Below are positions 1-12,206 of a stretch of DNA of 64,000 nucleotides, piece by piece (positions within the stretch are counted from its first letter, which is position 1; each line of letters begins with the position of its first letter). Location of the stretch: positions 27,344,318-27,408,317 of the forward strand of contig NC_087068.1 of assembly GCF_963678635.1 (NCBI RefSeq), given 5' to 3'. Origin of the DNA: Symsagittifera roscoffensis (taxonomy: Eukaryota > Xenacoelomorpha > Acoela > Convolutidae). Below the pieces are notes generated by a model. That model made no database searches. It worked only from the letters and a program-made list of their open reading frames with translations, and was not told the DNA's origin. Position numbers and translations under genes: made by a program.

Positions 1-481
1 AGTCAAATGGTCGAATTCTTTTTTTTTGAACTAAACTAGAGGAAAACACTGGCAGTGCAACGACGTAACTGAAAATTGTCATGAATAAATGATGAAATTG
101 ATTGAATTCGTTGAACGTCAAAAAACAGCCCATTTAGCATGAAATAGATAAATAATACTGAAAAAATAAATATATGAAACTACACAACTAGCAATCTTGC
201 TGCCAACAAACATAAATTTTAAAATAGATCGAGGTACAAGTATGATAGATGGTTCCCTAAAAATTAGATAGGTCCCTGAATAATTTTTGGTGGTAAAATC
301 TTCCGAGATAGGGTGAGTATTTGTATAATTATTCCAAAAATTTTCTATAAAAATCGCGTGACCCATATTTCATGTTTGCTTTTTGTTTCGGGGAACCAAA
401 TAGCTTATATAGAACTGTATCAGATTCAGGAAGAACTTAGTATTAATTAATTGGTTGTTATATAGAAAAAGGATGACTCAC
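1..481. other. Non-coding or downstream intron/exon region of PWWP gene
   Basis: No complete gene is visible. This stretch lies 3' (on the minus strand) of the second exon of the PWWP gene and begins with a good donor (GTGAGT, 476-481). Further exons of the same gene are expected here. Possible minus-strand coding patches lie near 200-265 and 1-70, the latter after a TTTTCAG-like acceptor. I could not join either in a phase I trust, so no exon is called. Confidence 0.4.
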
Positions 482-1407
482 CCTTGCAGGCCAGAAGACT
501 CCTCGCTTGGTCTGTTTAGCCCTGAAACACAAAACCCACATGAATTATTCAATTCTTCTATCATGCGCTTGGAAATCGGCACTGCAACGTCACGGTAATG
601 CATATTAACACCATCTACCCAACCCAGGCTGAGCTGGAACGTTAGACAATAACCACTCAACCAAAAAGCAATTCAGATCTCGTTACCAAAGCTATTGCAA
701 AACGAGAAACCTGGTTACTAGAGACAATTTTTACTTGATAACCGTTAAATAAAAAATGTATATCAGTACTGGAAATTATCTAAAACGAGGGGGGACTTAA
801 CAAGATCGTTTACTTTTCTAATCCAAAATACATTGTAAGGAGGAATATTGGGGGGATTAGGACGCTAACTTGGTCCGTCACAGCTACCAAACATCGAAAA
901 ATAGAAAAAATCGATTGTTGCAACAAGGATGGTTGGGTAGCTGATGATCTATAACTTGGGTTTAAAAAAGGATATTCAAAATACATACATGCTTAATCGG
1001 ATTAGTAATCCACCATAATTAATTTCTAGCAAAAGTTGGAAAATATTCACCAGCAAATCTAAGCTACATTTTAACAACCAAAACAAATCATCTTACCAAA
1101 CAAAGTCATTGGGTCGAAATTTTTCTGTCAAGTTTTCATTGGAATCCTCATTTGGTTGTTCAGTACTCTCCATTTCCACCTCAAAACCTGAACTTCCTAC
1201 TTTCGAAGTCTCAGTTTCCGCTTTCGTCCCATTAGATGTTGCTTGGATCGATACAATTGACTCTCGGCTGTCAAGATGTTCTGCTTTTGACGTTTCCGTT
1301 GCTGTATTTATATCATCGCTTTTAACATTAGCTTCAAGATCACCGAAATCGCCCGACATCAGTTTCGAGACGGCAGCCTCCATCGACGGTTCTAGCGCTT
1401 CATCCAT
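482..1407 (-). CDS. PWWP-domain protein, first two coding exons (partial)
   Basis: Two minus-strand exons are supported. Exon 1 runs 1407-1097: ATG at 1407, 103 codons plus two bases, rich in Ser, Thr and Glu. It ends at a GTAAG donor (1096-1092). Exon 2 runs 521-482, 40 nt, after a pyrimidine-rich TTTGTGTTTCAG acceptor and before a GTGAGT donor. Joining them keeps the frame and reads DFVWAKQTKRGVFWPAR, which fits the start of a PWWP domain (a VWAK...WPAR core). PWWP domains bind methylated histone lysine together with DNA, so a nuclear chromatin role is likely. The N-terminal ~100 residues look disordered and acidic. The rest of the domain should lie below 481 or off the window. This is the only host gene I can support with splice evidence. 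The family assignment rests on a short motif, so the exact protein is unknown. Confidence 0.62.
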
Positions 1408-3500
1408 TATTATCTGGTTTGGTTTCTTTCTTATTAGAGCGCGCAATCGTTAAATTTATTAACCGGTTGCGTAAACATTCACCGATATTCGGTCGGAGAT
1501 TGTTGCTCACACACACTACTTATCTGAAAATTATGGAAAATTTCAAATTGAAACGCTGCAACATGTGCTTGAATATAAAGAGTTTAAAATAGTCTTTTAC
1601 CATAAATTGCCGATTCGAAACACTTAGCCCAAGTTTGAGACTTCTCGAACACTTACTTAACACCTCTCAAACGTTGCTTCCCCAGCTAAAAAAATAGAAA
1701 AAAAATATATATTTTGGTAGCTTACATACGGTAAATCAATAAAAAATATTGCAAAGATTGGATAATGTTATCAAATCATTGCTCTAGAAAGCGAAAAATT
1801 CTATTTTCGAAATTTATACTGCCTAAACATGTACCAAAAGCTCGGGAAGCTCTTCATCCAACCTCAAAAAACGACCAAAACGGATTTAATATGACACCAC
1901 TCAACCGCTTCTGGCCTTTATTCATTATTTTAGTCTTTAAAAAAACACAAGCCAAAAACTCCTAGTAGTCCATGGCTAAAACGACTAGCCTACATAAGTT
2001 AACTAAGAAGCTTATCAAGCAAGGTATGTAACCTGATCGAGGCAGCACTTCGCGTTACTTGTGATACAAACTCCGAAGGAACAAAAGGTTGTAATAAAAA
2101 AAAACTAAATTTCCATATCTGAGTTTACCTTGTTTACTTTTGCATCCAGATTAGCATCCAAAATAGTAATTGAACAACTTCGTAAAAACAACTGAGCGAA
2201 AACAAACGAATACAGATTTCTAATAGCATTGTATTTTTTCGTCAGAATGAGGCGTTTGATGTTTGTTCATCTTCAGAAAACAGTACAACTTGTAGACAAT
2301 TCAGCCCAAATTAAACTTACAGCTAGTTGCACACATTACCTTACCAATCGCAATAAAGTAATAGAGCCAACAGAAATTCAAAACCAAACGAGGAGCCGAA
2401 GCGGCGCTTCTTACTACTCTGATACGTATCATGACAATCTAGCCGAGAGAAACTATGACTATGATTATAGCACTGAGGTGCAAATGGTAGTAAAACTTGC
2501 TACCAATCATATAGTTCTGTTTAAAACTTGCACGTTCGCTAAAACTTGCAGGGCTGCTGAACTTAAATTCCAAAAAACTACCTACTAAAACTTTCATTGA
2601 TTTGTTTCAATGCGTATCGAGAAAGACAATTGCCATAATGAAATAAGCATTAAAAACTTTACTTTGAAAAAGTTTAACAATTGAAAGGTTTAAAAATTTT
2701 AAGACAAAATGTCTCTTGACACCAAATTGTTAAGATTATTTTAGGAAAAGTAAAAAATTTTTTGATCTTTTTGAATTAGTATTTTTCATTTTACGCTGCC
2801 AATTGATTTATCTCAAGATCAACATGTGATTCTATAAAATCCTTTTTAATCTATTGATTGTACTCAAACTGAACAAAAGTATCAACAGCAGCATTATGTC
2901 ACAAATTTATTTCTGCTATTCAAATTACGGCTGTGACGTCACTGAACGTGGGCAAAAAATAACTTCAGGCGGGGTTCGAATAAATGTTGTTTTATTCTAG
3001 ATCCCAGATTTTTCAACTTAAGAAAATTTGACGCGGATGAAATTGCTCAAATGGGTTCTCAAAACGACTCATTTTTTAAGTCAACAGCCAGTAAAAAATG
3101 AAACTTATATTTTGACCTCTTCAACATTTTGACAAAGATAAAGGGGTAACCGTTATTCTTTTTCCTTAAAAGGTCTGTTCTTGAAATACAATCTTTTTCG
3201 TAATTCTCAATTAATTTACTCTGCATTCCAATTTCACCAGTTAATCTTGTTGTTACAAAATAATCAATTGAATCAGGTGAAAATAACAGTGACTCAATAA
3301 CACTTAACCATCTGAGGCATCTCTTTACATTCTGATATACTTCGTGGGAAGTAATATTTTCCTTTCCTTAACAAGAAGTCCAATTATAAAAGAAAAATTG
3401 GCAAATAGTAAAAAATTGTTTAGTTACCAGTTTTATGCGTTATTATCACAACTAATAAATCATAATGTTCCATAACATTAACAATTATCGAAACTATTTT
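1408..3500. other. Intergenic, no supported gene
   Basis: AT-rich sequence with no recognisable gene. A 113-codon plus-strand ORF from an ATG at 2247 to 2588 has no domain I recognise and a Tyr/Asp-rich middle. It could be an exon or chance. I see no RNA gene or mobile element here. Confidence 0.4.
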
Positions 3501-4031
3501 TGTTCCGACTTTCGATACGAAAGTAACGGAATATTTGTGCTCGGGGTGGGTTTTTTTTCTTCAGACAAATTTTTGACTTTTTAACTAGCCATTTTTGACG
3601 GAATTTTTTTTATATCATTCAAAAGGTGTTGTTGTCCTTAGCTCAAATTTGAAAAGATATTTCACCTGTGATCATTTTTCATAAAGTTATGGGGGTTTAA
3701 AGATTGCCATTTTGGCCAATTTGGGACAATTAACGCGCGATATATTTCGCGCTATTAACGCGTAAGCCGAGAGTTAATCCGTCTTAAAATCGTTCCAAAT
3801 TGGTTGAAAGAAGCTTATTTGCCATAATTGATTTGTTACAAGGAGCGAAATCTATCCTTTTGTACTTTAAATGGCGTGTGGGGGGATGATTTTCATGAAA
3901 TACTTCAAATTTTAGAAAAAAAAATGTCATTTTATTTTTTCTTACATTTAATTTTTAATGTTATTGCTGCTCCATAAAACCTTAAAAGGCAGTCGGAACA
4001 TTCAGGGCTTCGCCCTGGTACGAGAAGTCTT
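3501..4031 (+). repeat. Fold-back repeat family R, copy 1
   Basis: This is copy 1 of a ~500-530 bp non-coding element. It opens with GTTCCGAC (3502-3509) inside a short fold-back (TTCCG..CTTTCG / CGAAAG..CGGAA). Near its other end lie the inverted GTCGGAAC (3992-3999), a hairpin CAGGGCTTCGCCCTG (4003-4017) and the shared tail GTCTTGT. The middle holds a palindromic CGCGATATATTTCGCG-type block. It resembles non-autonomous DNA transposons with subterminal inverted repeats and a 3' hairpin, such as Helentron-derived elements. That class assignment is inference. Confidence 0.7.
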
Positions 4032-4234
4032 GTCTACATTATCTTTAGCAATATTTTAGAAAGGTGGGTGGAAGTAATAGTATTTTAGTTATCATCCGCC
4101 TGCTCAGAAACACATTGCAATAATTTTAGTATTAGTACCCAAAAAAGTACAAATCACTTGCTATGCCAAGCTACATGGCAATTGCGATACAACAAGTAAA
4201 GGATAGAAATAGCATGACTTAAAAACTGAAACTT

Positions 4235-4732
4235 TTTGTACCGACTTTCGTAATGAAAGTAACGGAATATTTGTGCTCGGGTGGGTTTTTTTTCCTCAGA
4301 CAAATTTCGACTTTTAACTAGCCATTTTTGACGGAATTTTTCAAATCATTCAAAAGCTATTGTTGTCCTGAGCTTAAATTTGAGAAGATATTTCACCTGT
4401 GATCATTTTTCGTAAAGTTATGTGGGTTTAAAGATTTCCATTTTGGTCAATTTGGGACAATTAACGCGCGATATATTTCGAGCTATTAACGCGTCTTAGA
4501 AATCGTTCCAAATTGGTTGAAGGAAGCTTATTTGCCATAAATGATTTGTTACTAGGAGCGAGAAATCTATCACTTTGTACTTTATATGGCGTGTGGGGGG
4601 ATAATTTTAGCAAAAATTTCAAATAAAAAATCACTATTTTTTTTACATTTACCTTTTCGTGTTATTACTGCTCCATAACCTTAAAATGCAGTCGGAACAA
4701 TCAGGGCCTCGCCCTGATACAAGCAGTCTTGT
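4235..4732 (+). repeat. Fold-back repeat family R, copy 2
   Basis: Second direct copy, about 200 bp after copy 1. It starts at GTACCGAC (4238-4245, one base off the family start) and ends with GTCGGAAC (4691-4698), a hairpin CAGGGCCTCGCCCTG (4702-4716) and the GTCTTGT tail. Several small deletions against copy 1 are visible, so the two are separate insertions or an old duplication. Confidence 0.7.
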
Positions 4733-6909
4733 TTATGCTTAAATTTATTAAAGTTTTTCAAGAACTCCAGGTGTGGTTGACTTTGAGAATTCAAACATTT
4801 GGGACTAGAGCCTTATCGATCTCATAAAAATAATCGCAATTTTGCAAGAAACAAAATATTAGGTAAATAAGCCGACAGCCAAATAAGCTGAAAAGCTACC
4901 GAAACTTTTCGGTAAAATCTTATTAGAAACACATACAAGTACTACCCGCATAGTATCTACAAGTGCTATATATGCACTGAACGCAAAGTGATATATAAGA
5001 TTCGGAAACTAAACAGAGCTTATCGGCGATCGTAAAACAGAAAAACCATCAGCAAAAAAAATCAAATCAAAATTCTTCAATTATACATCTAAATCTATCA
5101 AAATCAATGAAATCTTTTTAAAAAGCGTGCCCCGACAAAAGCGTGGGAAATTTGGATTGGGGGAAAAATTACTTGCAGAGAAACCCTTCAAGCCGAAAAA
5201 AAAAATCAAAAGACAGAAAAACAAATGTTTTTAAGTCGGCTCGACTAGAACACACACACAGCAACTTTTTTCGGTCATTAAGCGACGCAATATATGGTCA
5301 CTAAGCCGATATAAAATAGGCTGAGAACTATAAAGCCGAAAAAAGGACAAACAAAAACTTAACAAATCGAATTGGTAAGATTACAACCACTATTAAATGC
5401 AAATTTCTAATAGGATGGATATTTAATAGGCCCAAAATATGTCTGTTGCAGTATTTTCAACTGAGAGAACCAGGAGATGAATGAGCTCAAGAGATGAGTC
5501 CTGTGAACAAAGTCTTGTACCTGATTGCAACACCCTTTCTGATCGCAAGGGCAATGAAATCATTGTTAAGCTATTGGATCTTCACTATTACATACCCCAT
5601 AATATGAAACTAGTTGAGCTATAGTTTTTGTAACTAGACCGCCAACAAAACAGTACAATTTTTACATAAACACAATCCAAAAGGTTCTTTTGTTAAACAG
5701 CAAAAGATGGGCTCGTAAGTTCAGATAAAGAAAAATGAGCCTTGATACTACACCTGGCTAAAAACGCCCCCATATTAAAGTTCCTTTTTCCGGCATTCGC
5801 CATTTCTTTATAAGAGAGCATAACTTGCCACTGTAGCAGACTAAAACGAAAAAAAAGAGCATCATCACCGAGCGAACATCAACAATATATCCTCGAACTA
5901 TTGACCCATAGCCCATTATTTATCAACATCCACAACCAAATATGGTGCAGATCAACTTAACGACCGTTACAGATAGTTCGAGGTTTTCAAACTGATTTAA
6001 AATTTTACGCATACTTACCAAAGGTGACCAAAGAAAGCAGGCTTAAATCAACTCAAGATTCCTTCTCTTTAATTGACATGCTAGTGCCACATGTGTGTAA
6101 TGGCCGCATTTGAATTATCAAAGCCGAAACTGACATTCGCGTTCGCAATTAATCCCCGAAGCCATTATACCTCCATAAAAGAACTCGCCATCCTTTAAGA
6201 TCAATCAAATTCGGTTTGACAAATAAGTAGACTTCTCTCATCGTACAGAATTCAAAACAGAGATTCTATAAAATATAAAAACAAGTTTCTAGCGGAAAAT
6301 ATTCTGGAAACTCCTCATTTTTGAATAAAAAACTACTTTCTTTGAGATAAATTTTCAATAGGCCCTTTCTGCTAGCGCTCAATTCATAAAATATAAAAAG
6401 TGCGGTTTGATTTTATAACTTCGAGCATGACAAAGACCACTTGAAATTTTTTCATAACTTTCTAAATATTTGATCACGAGCAAAATGGTTTTTTCCCGAA
6501 CTCCTCAACAGAGAATCTAAAACAATCTGCTTCTTTAGCTTTCTTCTTTATTTTTGACAGCCACAAATTGTCAGTTGAAGTTGAAGAGCAACATTTAATC
6601 TGTACGCTTCCTTTATTGTACTTTCAAGAAAAACGAACTAGCAGAAACTAATTAAGTCACCAATCAATTTCCATGACTCTTTTGTTTGCGGAATTAATTT
6701 GAAGAGTTCTGACATTGATACCCACCAATTTTACCCCAGGGTGTAATATTATTAATCTTCGACAGATGAAGTTCAGGTAACCCTTTTTGGACATCGGTAT
6801 CTTTGACCATTATATATATATATTTGTATCAATTCATGATAAATAGCCAGAGATATCTTTACAAGGCAGCTTCATAAATCGGCAGCGTAAATCAAGCCAG
6901 TTAATCAGA
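4733..6909. other. Intergenic, no supported gene; one background AT-rich repeat patch
   Basis: No gene is supported. At about 5230-5345 there is a member of a dispersed background motif (ataagccgatataatatag-like phrase followed by rGGCYGAAAMC). The same motif recurs near 9690-9745, 10500-10555 and 62900-62955. A TATATATA run at 6811-6823 precedes the candidate exon at 6910. Confidence 0.4.
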
Positions 6910-7065
6910 ATGAATAACTTTTTGGGATCATCGTCCAAATTTTCATCATGTGACTTTACCCAGATATGTTTTACGTTTCTACTTATTTCCATTCAATTAT
7001 CAGAAGTGAGATGTCGGAACTACGGGCCCAGTGTTGTCACACATTTGCCAGCAACATACCAACAG
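6910..7065 (+). CDS. Candidate first exon of a secreted protein
   Basis: An ATG at 6910 opens 52 codons ending precisely at CAACAG|GTAAAT, a good donor at 7066, in phase 0. Residues ~17-33 form a hydrophobic stretch followed by a plausible signal-peptidase region. A TATA-rich stretch lies about 90 bp upstream. I could not find the next exon, and the continuing open frame simply runs into an intron-like stop. This may be chance. No family is recognised. Confidence 0.25.
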
Positions 7066-7714
7066 GTAAATTTGAAATTACATTTTTTAAGCAAAAAATG
7101 CAAAAAAGATCAAAAGTAGCCACAAAATTAAAAAGCTACTTATCACCGATGGTAAAAAAACCTTGTTATCGGTTTTTACGAATCTTCAAATTTGAGAAAC
7201 ATGTTGTGCTTGATATATTTTTGATGTTTTGCTGTTGAAATGAATCAATTGCAAAACAACTGGATCAAGGAGCATGAATATTTATGAAACTACCCAAAAT
7301 TAGGGCACAAAGTCGATTTAATCAAAAGGCAGAACTCATTTGGGCCGTATAAAATTTTTGAGCAAAAAAAGGAGAAAATATAAGAAGTCAAAATTGTGAA
7401 ATAACAAATTGCAGGAATAAATCAAAAGACTAAAAAAAAACTAAAACGATTGTGCGTAACGCAAAAAAATAAACGATGTGACTCTAAAACAACTAAGCCA
7501 ACAAAACATAGGCTGAAAAACAATAAGCAGATTATTTTTTTAAAACTGATTATTTCCCGTTAAAAAAAACTAGGCCCTTTAGACCAAGCGTAGCGGAGAC
7601 GCAACGAAATTTTTATCATTATAAACCAAGGTACCAATTGATTCTGTTAAACAAGTTGCTAGTCCGAAAAAAAGCTTTATTCCAATTTGATAACGCATGC
7701 TAATCACAAGCTTA
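7066..7714. other. Intergenic, no supported gene
   Basis: AT-rich sequence with scattered aagccgac/aggctgaa phrases of the dispersed background motif (7490-7530). Nothing else is recognised. Confidence 0.4.
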
Positions 7715-8240
7715 ACAAGACTGCTCGTATCAGGTCGAACCCCTGAATGTTCCGACTGCCTTCAAGGTCTATGGTGCAGTAGTAACATGAAAAAAATTTT
7801 TTTTAAATAATAAAATTAAAATTTTACTAAAAAATTTGAAATTTTTTGTAAAAAAACATCCCCCCACACACCATAATAAGTCTAAAGTGATAGATTTTGC
7901 TCCTATTAACAAATCAATTATGGCATATAGGCTTCCTTGAACCAATTTGGAACGATTTCCAAGACGGATTAAATATCCGCTTACGCGTTAATAGCGCGAA
8001 ATATATCGCGCGTTAATTGTCCAGTTGGCCAAAATCGCAATCTTTAAACCCCCATAATTTGACGAAAAATGATCACAGGTAAAATATCTTTTCAAATTTA
8101 AGCTCAGGACAACAATAGCTTTTGAATGATATAAAAAATTCCGTCAAAAATGTCTAGTTAAAAAGTCGAAATTTGTCCGAAGAAAAAAAACCCACCCGAG
8201 CACAAATGTTCCGTTACTTTCGTTACGAAAGTCGGAACAA
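7715..8240 (-). repeat. Fold-back repeat family R, copy 3 (inverted)
   Basis: Reverse-orientation copy. The 3' hairpin half lies at the low-coordinate end (7745 region, a slightly broken CAGGGGTTCGACCTG) and the GTTCCGAC fold-back end at 8231-8238 reads as GTCGGAAC on the plus strand. Internal ACGCGTTAATAGCGCGAAATATATCGCG palindromic features match copies 1 and 2. Confidence 0.7.
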
Positions 8241-9488
8241 TAAATGGTGTATACCGATCGCTTTTTTCATTGCATCTTAAAACTTCGAATTTAATTTTTT
8301 TTAGAAAAAATATTTTTATTCGACAAAAAAAATATATTTTTTCAACCGAGTCACATTTTCTCCCTCTTAGTTATGATCATATAACTATCAAAGAGCCGCA
8401 TTTTAACGGATTCTGGGGGTGGATTTAGGGGGAAGGACGGACGTCCTCCTCGTGGATTTGACAATCTTACCACGCAAAGGGTCCCCCTTTCGTAGTCTTT
8501 TACTATATTCAATTTCAGCCCACTAGCCCTAAAAATATTTTAAAGGCGCATTTTGTGCCAATACATACTAATTTTGAAAAGGAACGCGCAGCAAAACAAC
8601 GCACTTTTTGGACAAACAATTTCAAAAAGTGCCCAAAAACGGCCTTTTTGAGCTGTAACGGCCTTTGTTTTACGAAAGCTTAAAAACATTTGTCTGGGGC
8701 GCAGAAAATTTTGTCGAAATTGGGTCTTTATAGCGTTCTGGGAGGGTTCGGGAAATCATATTGGTCGACCTAGAAAAAAGAAATCCGGCACCCTCCTCTC
8801 GAGAAAATGTGCTGTGCTAACCTATGGAGTGCTGTGCTTAACCATGAAAAAGAAAAATTTTTGTTTCAGGAACTCCAAATGGATAAGATCAATTTCTTTA
8901 AAACTCAACTTAAAGAACTATGGCAGCAAAACGAAGAGCAACAAGGCAGAGATCAAACAGAAATCTTTTTAGCAGAAAGGCCGAAGTTGAAGCGGCAACA
9001 GAAAAACTGCAATTACCGTAAGACAACTTTGGGTGCATTATAAGACCAGAAGGAACGCATTGAATTCAAAAACATTTTGAAGACTAAGTAAAATGGATTA
9101 TAAGCCTAATTAGGAATAGGAAAAGAATAAGTCAGATTTGCTACAAAATATTTTTGAAAACATCGTCTTATTTTTTTTAGATGTTTGCTCGTGGAAAACG
9201 CCAACATGGTAACAACAATGGATCGACTCAAAACAACAACGATTGTGCATTATAGTTCTTTCTATAGTTTTAATGCCGATGAATGCCTCACGAATTTAAC
9301 AACTCTGAATCATTTATGATATCAATGATGTTCACAATTCCAATTGCGTTAAAAATGAGTTCAAAAGCTTGTTTTTTCAAAGAGTATACTGTGCTATGAG
9401 TCACTTAACCCTGAGCAATTTCTACATAGAGCTCCACATTACTTGCGATACAACGCAAGCTTAGCACTGCAAGCTAGCGAGTAGTAAA
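8241..9488. other. Intergenic; weak exon candidate only
   Basis: A Gln/Lys-rich open stretch (about 8869-9017, plus strand) is flanked by a TTTTTGTTTCAG acceptor and a GTAAGA donor. It is followed at about 9180 by a further TTTTTTTTAG acceptor. It could be one exon of an unidentified gene, but it has no domain and no partner exon I trust, so it is not called as a CDS. Confidence 0.3.
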
Positions 9489-11108
9489 TGAGACGGAAAT
9501 AACTACGTCGAAAGAAAAGAGTTAAAAAATGGAAAAAACGAAAAACTCAATTTCAGAAAAACAGTCGAGCGATCAACCGTACAAAACCCCCCTTCGAAGT
9601 GACCTACCAAAAAATGTCCTGTCCAAGCATGTATAAATTCTGAAAAACAGTCCCCCTACCACAACACTTTATTTGCTCTTTAAATGAAACAATACGAGGC
9701 CAATAAACCGATATAATATAGGCCGAAACCTATTTAGCCCAAACAAAGGAAAATACACGCAGACGCGAAACAGAGCAGAGCTTCGCAACACTTGAGCTGC
9801 AAAAAACACATTGCGCTACAAAATAGTGAATGAAAAAATGACAAGTCAAAAAAATTATGCTGGAAAAAATTACTTAAAATAACTTGACAAAAAGTTGAAA
9901 AATTACAGCTACAAAATCTCATATTTGTACCAGATGAGCAGGCCTTAAAACATTTGTAGCAGATGAGATTATTTACATAGCGGCAACAAAGGCGACAAAC
10001 TTTGGGTCGAACCTGTTAAGCCGAAAACAAAACTGTTGTCATAAAAAATCACTGAATATAAAAATTTTTACGACCCATCTAAATTGAAACACATAATCCC
10101 AAACGGATATATTATGCCATAGAAATTACGCAAAATAATTTAACATGTCGATATAACATAAACTGAAACTGTTTAAATATTTAAAAAACGAAGAAAAATA
10201 TGAAAACAAAAATTCAAAATCAGTCATGGTAAATTTACAAACGAAATTGAACCGACATAAACTAGGAAAAAAACCAGGAACCCAAAAAAATTCAGAAATG
10301 AGACGGAAATAACTACGTCGAAAGAAAAGAGTTAAAAAATGGAAAAAACGAAAAACTCAATTTCAGAAAAACAGTCGAGCGATCAACCGTACAAAACCCC
10401 CCTTCGAAGTGACCTACCAAAAAATGTCCTGTCCAAGCATGTATAAATTCTGAAAAACAGTCCCCCTACCACAACACTTTATTTGCTCTTTAAATGAAAC
10501 AATACGAGGCCAATAAACCGATATAATATAGGCCGAAACCTATTTAGCCCAAACAAAGGAAAATACACGCAGACGCGAAACAGAGCAGAGCTTCGCAACA
10601 CTTGAGCTGCAAAAAACACATTGCGCTACAAAATAGTGAATGAAAAAATGACAAGTCAAAAAAATTATGCTGGAAAAAATTACTTAAAATAACTTGACAA
10701 AAAGTTGAAAAATTACAGCTACAAAATCTCATATTTGTACCAGATGAGCAGGCCTTAAAACATTTGTAGCAGATGAGATTATTTACATAGCGGCAACAAA
10801 GGCGACAAACTTTGGGTCGAACCTGTTAAGCCGAAAACAAAACTGTTGTCATAAAAAATCACTGAATATAAAAATTTTTACGACCCATCTAAATTGAAAC
10901 ACATAATCCCAAACGGATATATTATGCCATAGAAATTACGCAAAATAATTTAACATGTCGATATAACATAAACTGAAACTGTTTAAATATTTAAAAAACG
11001 AAGAAAAATATGAAAACAAAAATTCAAAATCAGTCATGGTAAATTTACAAACGAAATTGAACAGACATAAACTAGGAAAAAAACCAGGAACCCAAAAAAA
11101 TTCAGAAA
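9489..11108. repeat. Near-identical 810-bp tandem duplication
   Basis: Two direct copies, 9489-10298 and 10299-11108, period exactly 810 bp. By eye they differ at about one base (ACCGAC near 10251 against ACAGAC near 11061). Each unit holds ~350 bp of flanking background repeat and the inner ~460 bp of the Element 2 3' LTR. The duplication is either very recent or an assembly artefact. Confidence 0.9.
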
Positions 11109-11234
11109 TTTTTTCTGGAAAGATGATTACAACCTGAAACATGCTTGAACTAATTACTAGCAAAGTGATAGGTAAAAGGCCGAGAAAAAAATTCAAAACA
11201 ATTTAAGTTTGATAAGAAGTTATCAAGTCCCCCA
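10649..11234 (-). repeat. 3' LTR of Element 2
   Basis: About 586 bp, matching 62273-62857 (585 bp) along its length with ~20 differences counted by eye. On the minus strand it begins TGGGGGACTTG right after a purine tract and ends in CA. The last ~9 bases before the CA end differ from the 5' LTR, although the length is conserved, so the low-coordinate edge (10649 or 10665) is the less certain one. Confidence 0.75.
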
Positions 11235-11250
11235 AGTCCCTCTCTCTCAA
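11235..11250 (-). promoter_or_regulatory. Polypurine tract of Element 2
   Basis: The minus strand reads GAGAGAGAGGGACT immediately before the LTR start TGGGGGACTTG. This is the expected place and composition for the plus-strand DNA primer of a reverse-transcribing element. Such a tract is absent from the outer side of the other LTR, which marks this as the 3' LTR. Confidence 0.7.
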
Positions 11251-11254
11251 TTAA

Positions 11255-11272
11255 TAGTAGTAGTAGTAGTAG
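11255..11272 (-). repeat. (TAG)n / (CTA)n 3' tail of the LINE
   Basis: Six TAG triplets follow the LINE 3' UTR. A microsatellite tail of this kind is typical of several LINE clades and marks the 3' terminus next to the Element 2 polypurine tract. Confidence 0.6.
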
Positions 11273-11351
11273 AATAGGCTTCAGAGCATTAGCTCTAGGG
11301 AATTTCACCCCTTTTACAGTCCATGTTTTATCTCAGTTTGTTGTAAACATT

Positions 11352-11725
11352 TCAGTTTCCACATCTGCAGAAGAGTTTCCATGTAGATTTGTTGACTTCA
11401 CTGTACATTTTTTTGAAGTATTTCTGGTATATGTAGGTCAGAGTCGCTTTGCTTGGTCTAAGGCTAAAAGTTGGGCAAGCTCGGATAAGACAGTTGTATA
11501 GATGTTTCACTCGTCTGAAAAAATTGTCGTCCGTTCTTTGCAAGCTGCTTTTTGGGATTTGAAATTCGCCTCTTGATGACTGTCGGGTGATTTCGCATGA
11601 TTCAGATGGTTTTTGTTCTATTTCTACATCGTAACGATTTTCAAGCAGGGCTATTAGTATTGAAATGTCGTGCATTTCCATGTATAGGTTCGAAGGAAGA
11701 AGGTTCAGGTCCTTCAGTCTTTCAG
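11352..11725 (-). pseudogene. LINE ORF2, C-terminal part (separated half)
   Basis: This holds the last ~124 codons of the LINE reverse-transcriptase ORF2. The segment begins TERLKDLNLLPSNLYMEMHD, the usual thumb/C-terminal region where such RTs read LPS-YRxExxD, and ends at a stop at 11352. The matching N-terminal half lies 33 kb away at 44783-47225. The phase across Element 1 is preserved (...SKTY-T-ERLKDL...), so the gene was open at this point when Element 1 inserted. Confidence 0.85.
11723..11725. other. Target-site duplication of Element 1, left copy
   Basis: CAG directly before the LTR start TGTGAC. It matches CAG at 44780-44782 directly after the right LTR. It may be read as a 4-bp CAGT if the first T of the LTR is shared. 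Confidence 0.6.
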
Positions 11726-12206
11726 TGTGACATTCGACCAGAATGGCCAAAATGCAATCTCTGCAGAATTCGAATTTTTAGCAGCGAGCCTTCCGGATCG
11801 GTGATTATTAAGAATTAAGAACGTTATTTGAACGATTGAACAAAACGTGAAGGTTAAAGGATTCGGGAATTGCCAATTTTTAAATTTTCGAAATGATTAC
11901 GTAACATTTCTGAGAAACGTCAGAAACGGCCATTTTAGCAAAAAGAACTAAGAAAAACAGAACAACATTAGTTGCGCGGACGATAAGTACGAAAAGTGAT
12001 CCAAAAAAACAACAGCAGATTGCAGGAATAGCAGAGAAGGTTCCGAGTTGCAACTAATGTGTCGCTACAATAGTTGCAAGGCCGTTGCGGAAAACGGTGA
12101 AGGGTGGAGGACAGCCTTCCGGATTAAGAAGAAATCAAGATTAACGAGCTTGATTCAGTGGATTCAAGAATCCGGAAGGGTTTCGGAACTGAGACTTTTA
12201 TTCTTT

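Noticed and set aside
2247-2588. 113-codon plus-strand ORF
   Set aside because: No domain, no splice or promoter support, and composition like the surrounding AT-rich DNA.
8807-9043. 78-codon Gln/Lys-rich ORF
   Set aside because: Acceptor- and donor-like sites are present but no partner exon or homology is seen.
9734-10732. Two identical 62-codon minus-strand ORFs
   Set aside because: They lie in the 810-bp duplication and show no protein features beyond Phe/Cys-rich composition.
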